This document shows, in pieces, positions 60,180 to 64,000 of a stretch of 64,000 bases of DNA. A program made the translations under genes and the position numbers. The stretch comes from Geodermatophilus marinus. Lineage in GTDB: Bacteria > Actinomycetota > Actinomycetes > Mycobacteriales > Geodermatophilaceae. Each line of letters opens with the position of its first letter. The stretch's first letter is position 1. The stretch covers positions 1 through 64,000 of the forward strand of contig NZ_QVQH01000009.1 in the NCBI RefSeq assembly GCF_003428645.1, in the 5' to 3' direction. The notes below the pieces were generated by a model, which ran no database searches, was not told the origin of the DNA, and saw only the letters and a program-made list of their open reading frames with translations.

Positions 60180-61487
60180 TCACGCCGTCCCTGCTCGAGC
60201 CGACCTCGTCAGCGCCGAGCGCAGCCGGGTGAGGGCCTGCCGCAGCGGGGTGCGTGGCACCCCGCTCAGGTTGAGCGGCGGGTCCGCACTCCCCAGCAGC
60301 TCCGTCTCGCCCGGGCTCACGTCCTCGGGAGCCAGCGGCAGGACGGCGACGCTCAGGTGCGCGTGGATCCAGTCGCTGACCTCCGTCTCGCCGACCGCCC
60401 GCCCGGCGGACGCCGAGAGGCAGGCCGCCAGGGTCAGCCGGAAGGTCGAGAACGACCGGTTGCCGCCGAGGTGCATCTCGGCGACCCGCCCCCACAGCGT
60501 GTTCGCCGAGGCCGAGCCGTTCGGCCGGATCCCGCCCGCCCGGCCGGCGTAGACCAGCCCGGGTTCGACCAGGTGCCCGAGCCCGGCGGTCAGCTCGTCG
60601 GCTCCGGCGGCGTCGACCCACCAGCTGTAGAGCCCGGGACGGTCGGCCGCGGCCCGCCCGGCCGCGAGGAAGGCGGAGGGGATGGCGGCGTTCGCCGGGT
60701 CGAGCAGCGGGCTCACGTCCGGCACGAGGCACGAGCCGGGCGTCAGTCGGAGCTCGTGGGAGGGCGGCCGACGCCCGTACCAGGCCAGCCGCTCCCCCTG
60801 CGTGAGACCGGCGAGGGGCTCGACGAGCGTGGCCCCGGCCGCGGCCAGCGGCGCCCGCAGCGGATCGCAGTACGCCCGGCCGGCGTGCACCTCGACCTCC
60901 GTACCGCAGAGCTCGTGTCGCGACGCGAGCTGGGCGACGACCCAGGCGCCCCACGCCGCCCGGTACGACGCCGGCTGGTCCGGCGGGTAGACGTCGTACG
61001 GTGCGACGACCTCCGCAGGGTCGAGAAGGCCGAACTTCGCGCTCACCACGTACCACGGAGCACCGGTGGAGATCGCCAGATCGCGGGCCTTGGTGAACGC
61101 GGCCCCGGTGAAGAGTTCGGCCGCCGGCCGGGCCGTCGGCGCCTTGCTGCTGGAGCAGCCGACCAGGACGACGCGAGCCGACGAGAGGGACGCAGTTCTC
61201 GAGGGCGGCTGCACCGCACCGGTCGCTGCCCGGCCGGCGGCGCCCCAGTCACTGGTGACGAAGCCGAGACGCCGGAGCTGCCGGAGTGCGGTGTGCGAGG
61301 TGAACTCGCCGCGGTCGAGGCCGGTCGCCAGGGCGAACACCTGCTTCGGCGGCCAGCGCACGCCGTCGACGTCCACCCAGTGCTCGCGCCCCTCGTCCGG
61401 CGTGCGGCCGCGGACGGCGGTGCGGACGGTCTCGGTGTCCAGTGCGTATCGGATGCCGTTCAGGAGGAAGTCCACGCCGTCGGTCAT
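60180..61487 (-). CDS. Three-domain putative nuclease (DUF6884/YaaA-like plus GIY-YIG-like)
   Basis: 435 residues. Residues 1-82 (WVDVDGVRWPPKQVFALATG, FTSHTALRQLRRLGFVTSDW) resemble the small N-terminal domain seen in McrA-type restriction proteins. Residues 95-235 match the DUF6884/YaaA-like fold (VVLVGCSSSKAPTARPAAEL, VVSAKFGLLDPAEVVAPYDV). Residues 285-400 look GIY-YIG-like (GLYSWWVDAAG, LVYAGRAGG, LWGRVAEMHLGGNRSFSTFR). The ATG overlaps the helicase stop (ATGA at 61484-61487), so both are made together. I infer a DNA-damage or defence role. Confidence 0.7.
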   Translation of the reverse strand: MTDGVDFLLNGIRYALDTETVRTAVRGRTPDEGREHWVDVDGVRWPPKQVFALATGLDRGEFTSHTALRQLRRLGFVTSDWGAAGRAATGAVQPPSRTASLSSARVVLVGCSSSKAPTARPAAELFTGAAFTKARDLAISTGAPWYVVSAKFGLLDPAEVVAPYDVYPPDQPASYRAAWGAWVVAQLASRHELCGTEVEVHAGRAYCDPLRAPLAAAGATLVEPLAGLTQGERLAWYGRRPPSHELRLTPGSCLVPDVSPLLDPANAAIPSAFLAAGRAAADRPGLYSWWVDAAGADELTAGLGHLVEPGLVYAGRAGGIRPNGSASANTLWGRVAEMHLGGNRSFSTFRLTLAACLSASAGRAVGETEVSDWIHAHLSVAVLPLAPEDVSPGETELLGSADPPLNLSGVPRTPLRQALTRLRSALTRSARAGTA

Positions 61488-63130
61488 CTCGTGTCGGCCG
61501 CCGTCAGGCGCCGGGCCACGCCCTCGCCGCCGACGCGGCGGATCAGCTCCAGGTCGCCGCAGACGACGAGCAGGTCGCGCGCGCGGGAGAGGCCGACGTA
61601 GAGCATCTCCCGGGCGCGGGCCTCGTCGCGGAAGCCGTTGACGGCGAGGACGACGGCCGGCCGCTCGAGGCCCTTGAAGCCGAGCACGTGCCCGTAGAAG
61701 AGGTCCTCGTCGTCCCAGAAGGTGGCCCAGTAGGCGTCGGGGCCCGCGGCCTGCCGCTCCTTCTGCACCGGGTGCCGCGAGTACGTGGTCAGCAGGGCCA
61801 CCGACTCCGGCGGCCAGTCCTCGTCCTCGAGCAGCGCGGCGGCGACGTCGTCGGCCACGTCGACGGCCTCCTCCGAGGTACAGGGCACGAACCGCACCGG
61901 GACGCCGGAGAGGCCACGCACCCGCATGCCCGGCGCGAGGCTGGAGAAGGTGCCGGCGATCTGCTTGGTGTTGCGCAGGTTCTCCGTCAGCGGGAAGGAC
62001 TCCAGCGCGACGGTGGGCCCGCCCTGCCGGGCGAAGATGCGCTGGCCCTCGTCGGAGAAGACGTACAGCGAGCCGGTCGCGGGGTCCCGCAGCGCGGCGA
62101 GGACGGCGTCCCACCAGCTTGCGGCGAAGTCCTGCCCCTCGTCGACGACGATCGCGTCGAAGCGCTCGGCCTCGGGCAGGGCCCCGGCCAGCGACACCAT
62201 CCGCGCGGGCAGGAACTCCTCCCAGTAGCGGCTCTCGTCGTCCGACCCCTCGGGCACGCCCCAGCCGATGCCGAGGTAGTGGAAGGTGCCCGCGTAGTCC
62301 GGCCGCTGCCGCTTGGGCAGCTTCTCGACCCGGCGCCGGAGGAACTCGGCGAGGCCGCGCGAGTAGCACATGAGCGCCACGCGCTGCCCGTCTGCGGCCA
62401 GGCGGCGGGCCTTCTCCACGGCCAGCCAGGTCTTGCCCGAGCCGGCGCCGCCGGTGATCTCCACCCGGTTCCGGCCGGCCAGCAGGTCGAGCACCCTGGC
62501 CTGGTCGCGGGTGAGCAGGTCGCAGGCGGCCTCGCGCTCGGCGAGCCAGGCCACCAGGTGCTGCTGCGGGATCGCGGTGCCGGCCAGGCAGTCGACGAGG
62601 TCCTCGACGTCGCGGGCGGTGGGCGGCTCGGGCTCGTCGCGGACCCGCTGCAGCGCCGCGCGGATCCGGGCGGCGGCGTGCGGGAGGTCGGTCCGGTCGA
62701 GGGCCATCCACCGGGCGAGCCCCGGCGCCCGGAAGCCGGCGGGCAGCGTGGTCGCCGGCAGCGCGACCAGGTGCGCCGTCCGCGGCCGGCCCGCCGTCCA
62801 GCGCGGGTGGTCGGCCAGGTAGTCGCACAGCAGGTGCTTGCAGGCGACGGCCTGGTCGACCGGGTGGATGACGCGGTCCACGCCGTCACCGACCTGGCGC
62901 CACTCGCCCCGCTGCAGGGAGACGCTGCCGCCCTTGACCTCGACGACGGCGATGCCGACGCCGGGCCAGGCGACGACCACGTCGGCCTCGCGGTCCTCCC
63001 CGCCGTCGCTGAACCGCTGGTTGCAGAAGAGGACGGCGTCGTCCGGCAGCTGCTCCCGCAGGATCTGCACGAAGAGCTGCTCGGCCGCCGAGCCGAACGC
63101 GGGGTCGTCCGGGAACAACCGCGCCGTCAC
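61484..63130 (-). CDS. NERD-nuclease/UvrD-type helicase
   Basis: 548 residues. An N-terminal NERD nuclease domain (about 8-120) has the PD-(D/E)xK pattern (EAD around 50, VVEVKGG with E64 and K66). The helicase follows: GGAGSGKT (227-234), VDEGQD (329-334), FPLTENLRNTKQIA, GFKGLERPAVVLAV and LYVGLSRARDLLVV, the SF1 UvrD/Rep set. Start is GTG 63130. NERD-helicases occur in several defence contexts; translational coupling to a putative nuclease supports a two-gene system. Confidence 0.88.
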   Translation of the reverse strand: MTARLFPDDPAFGSAAEQLFVQILREQLPDDAVLFCNQRFSDGGEDREADVVVAWPGVGIAVVEVKGGSVSLQRGEWRQVGDGVDRVIHPVDQAVACKHLLCDYLADHPRWTAGRPRTAHLVALPATTLPAGFRAPGLARWMALDRTDLPHAAARIRAALQRVRDEPEPPTARDVEDLVDCLAGTAIPQQHLVAWLAEREAACDLLTRDQARVLDLLAGRNRVEITGGAGSGKTWLAVEKARRLAADGQRVALMCYSRGLAEFLRRRVEKLPKRQRPDYAGTFHYLGIGWGVPEGSDDESRYWEEFLPARMVSLAGALPEAERFDAIVVDEGQDFAASWWDAVLAALRDPATGSLYVFSDEGQRIFARQGGPTVALESFPLTENLRNTKQIAGTFSSLAPGMRVRGLSGVPVRFVPCTSEEAVDVADDVAAALLEDEDWPPESVALLTTYSRHPVQKERQAAGPDAYWATFWDDEDLFYGHVLGFKGLERPAVVLAVNGFRDEARAREMLYVGLSRARDLLVVCGDLELIRRVGGEGVARRLTAADTR

Positions 63131-63421
63131 GGCCGGGTTCCTCGAAGCCTCGTGTGCACAACGCCGGCGGTCACCGCGTCTGCCTCCGTCCTCGTACTGC
63201 CTCTGCGGCAGGTCGACCGGGCGACGGTCGCACACCGGTGCCCGCGCACTCGAGGGTTTCGACCGGGTCGGTCCCGCATCGGCCCCACCCGTCCCTCGGA
63301 CTCCCTCAGCTACACAGCGGGCCCGTCGGCGTCGCCACCCGGCCTGCAGGGATCGAGTACACGTCGAGCCTCCGGTCCGGAGGAGGTCCGTCGCCCGAGG
63401 CGCCATGCGAGGGGGCCGCAG

Positions 63422-63757
63422 TCAGTCCTCGTCCTCGGCCGCGAGCAGCCGACTGACGGCGTCTCGCAGGTGCGGCAGGTCCTGCGTCACGGTGCTGGCG
63501 ACGATCGCGTGGGTCGTGTCGAAGTAGCGGTGCGCCAATTGGTCGCGCATCCGTGCGATCTCGGACCAGGGCAGGTCGGGCTCCAGGGCGAGCAGCTCGC
63601 TCGGGAGCGCCTTGACCGCCTCACCGATCTCGATCAGTCGCACGCGGACGGCGTCGAACACCATGCCGTCCGACAGGTCGCCGCGTCGCACGTAGGAGTC
63701 GATCGCATCGAGAGCAGCCTGCACGTCCAGCAGGCGCTGGCGCCGATAGCGGGTCAC
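63422..63757 (-). CDS. hepT: HepT-like HEPN toxin
   Basis: 111 residues of the HEPN family. The RNase motif RX4HXY is intact: R71 and H76 in RDQLAHRY, with Y78. GVF-type helix FDAVRVRLIEIGEAVKAL is typical. HepT toxins cleave RNA and are blocked by partner MntA. GTG 63757 overlaps the antitoxin stop (GTGA at 63754-63757). Confidence 0.9.
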   Translation of the reverse strand: MTRYRRQRLLDVQAALDAIDSYVRRGDLSDGMVFDAVRVRLIEIGEAVKALPSELLALEPDLPWSEIARMRDQLAHRYFDTTHAIVASTVTQDLPHLRDAVSRLLAAEDED

Positions 63758-64000
63758 AGGTCCACGAGCTCGGCAGCGATGCGCGCCGCGACGTCGGGCT
63801 TGAGCCCCTGCGCGGGCACCACGTCCACCGGGGCGTCGAGGAGCTCCTCGAGGTCGCGGCGAAGCCGGCCGAGCGTGAACAAGCCGGTGCCGTCGGGCAC
63901 GTCGACGACGAGGTCGATGTCGCTACCCGGCCGCTCGGTGCCCCGGGCGACGCTGCCGAAGACCCGCACCCTGCCCACCCCGTACCGAGTCGCGATGGCA
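63754..64000 (-). CDS. mntA: MNT-type nucleotidyltransferase antitoxin, 5' end outside window
   Basis: The visible 82 codons (reading back from the window edge, ATRYGVGRVRV) hold the minimal nucleotidyltransferase motif GSVARGTERPGSDIDLVVD. MntA proteins inactivate HepT by AMP addition to its active tyrosine. The frame is open to base 64000, so the true start lies outside; it should not be placed at 63978. Confidence 0.87.
   Translation of the reverse strand, partial: AIATRYGVGRVRVFGSVARGTERPGSDIDLVVDVPDGTGLFTLGRLRRDLEELLDAPVDVVPAQGLKPDVAARIAAELVDL

Noticed and set aside
63754-63978. Start of the MNT antitoxin at 63978
   Set aside because: The frame stays open to the window edge and family members have residues upstream of GRVRVFGSVARG, so the gene is cut by the window border.

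Overview
The window is GC-rich (roughly 75 %) with dense, mostly short-gapped genes, frequent GTG starts and many 4-base start/stop overlaps. The gene content fits a high-GC actinobacterium: F420-type LLM oxidoreductase, WS/DGAT acyltransferase, single-chain acyl-CoA carboxylase, ECF sigma factor with a DGPF partner, PASTA kinase, and an actinobacterial c-di-AMP riboswitch ahead of an NlpC/P60 gene. The style recalls Geodermatophilaceae (Blastococcus, Geodermatophilus, Modestobacter), but that is an inference. No rRNA, tRNA, CRISPR array, transposase or phage gene was seen.

Layout. 0.3-4.5 kb: an operon of a membrane Ser/Thr kinase, a 45-residue membrane peptide, a zinc-ribbon GTPase and a GTPase-associated protein, resembling proposed NTP-dependent conflict systems. 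4.7-11.1 kb: signalling block with a pseudo-receiver/thioredoxin-reductase-like flavoprotein, a bacteriophytochrome fused to a PP2C phosphatase, a STAS antagonist, an anti-sigma kinase and a PASTA kinase; together they look like a red-light-controlled partner switch. 11-20 kb: mixed metabolism and small proteins (flavodoxin, muconolactone-isomerase-like protein, RtcB, DHFR-like reductase, LLM oxidoreductase, SMP-30 protein, pore-less voltage-sensor protein, twin small basic proteins). 20-24.9 kb: riboswitch plus cell-wall hydrolase, amino-sugar genes (nagA and a SIS-domain isomerase/deaminase) and an ECF42-like sigma factor coupled to its DGPF protein. 25-41.5 kb: NrtR-like regulator, TPR protein, a fusion of a degenerate ADP-ribosylglycohydrolase with a phosphatase, sugar kinase, a broken metalloprotease copy, a RecB-like nuclease/helicase, dehydrogenases and a second pseudo-receiver flavoprotein.

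43.5-49.8 kb is a lipid block: acyl-CoA synthetase, BC-BCCP-CT carboxylase and wax-ester/DGAT synthase. From 41.6 kb onward the window is rich in toxin-antitoxin loci (Phd/RelE, HTH/AbiEii-like, RHH/Doc, an orphan RHH, Phd/VapC, MNT/HEPN), several with visible palindromic operators. The right end also carries a NERD-nuclease/UvrD helicase translationally coupled to a three-domain putative nuclease, a plausible defence pair.

Two families of dispersed palindromes are the most striking non-coding signals: four copies of a long inverted repeat with a GAGTGCA/TGCACTC core (191, 30677, 36069, 51254) and three copies of perfect palindromes built on GTTCCCGCGGGAAC (13431, 13475, 23153). Two genes are frameshifted: a metalloprotease copy at 29751-30499, whose intact paralogue lies at 59084-60034, and a pRiA4b ORF-3-like gene at 49870-51190.
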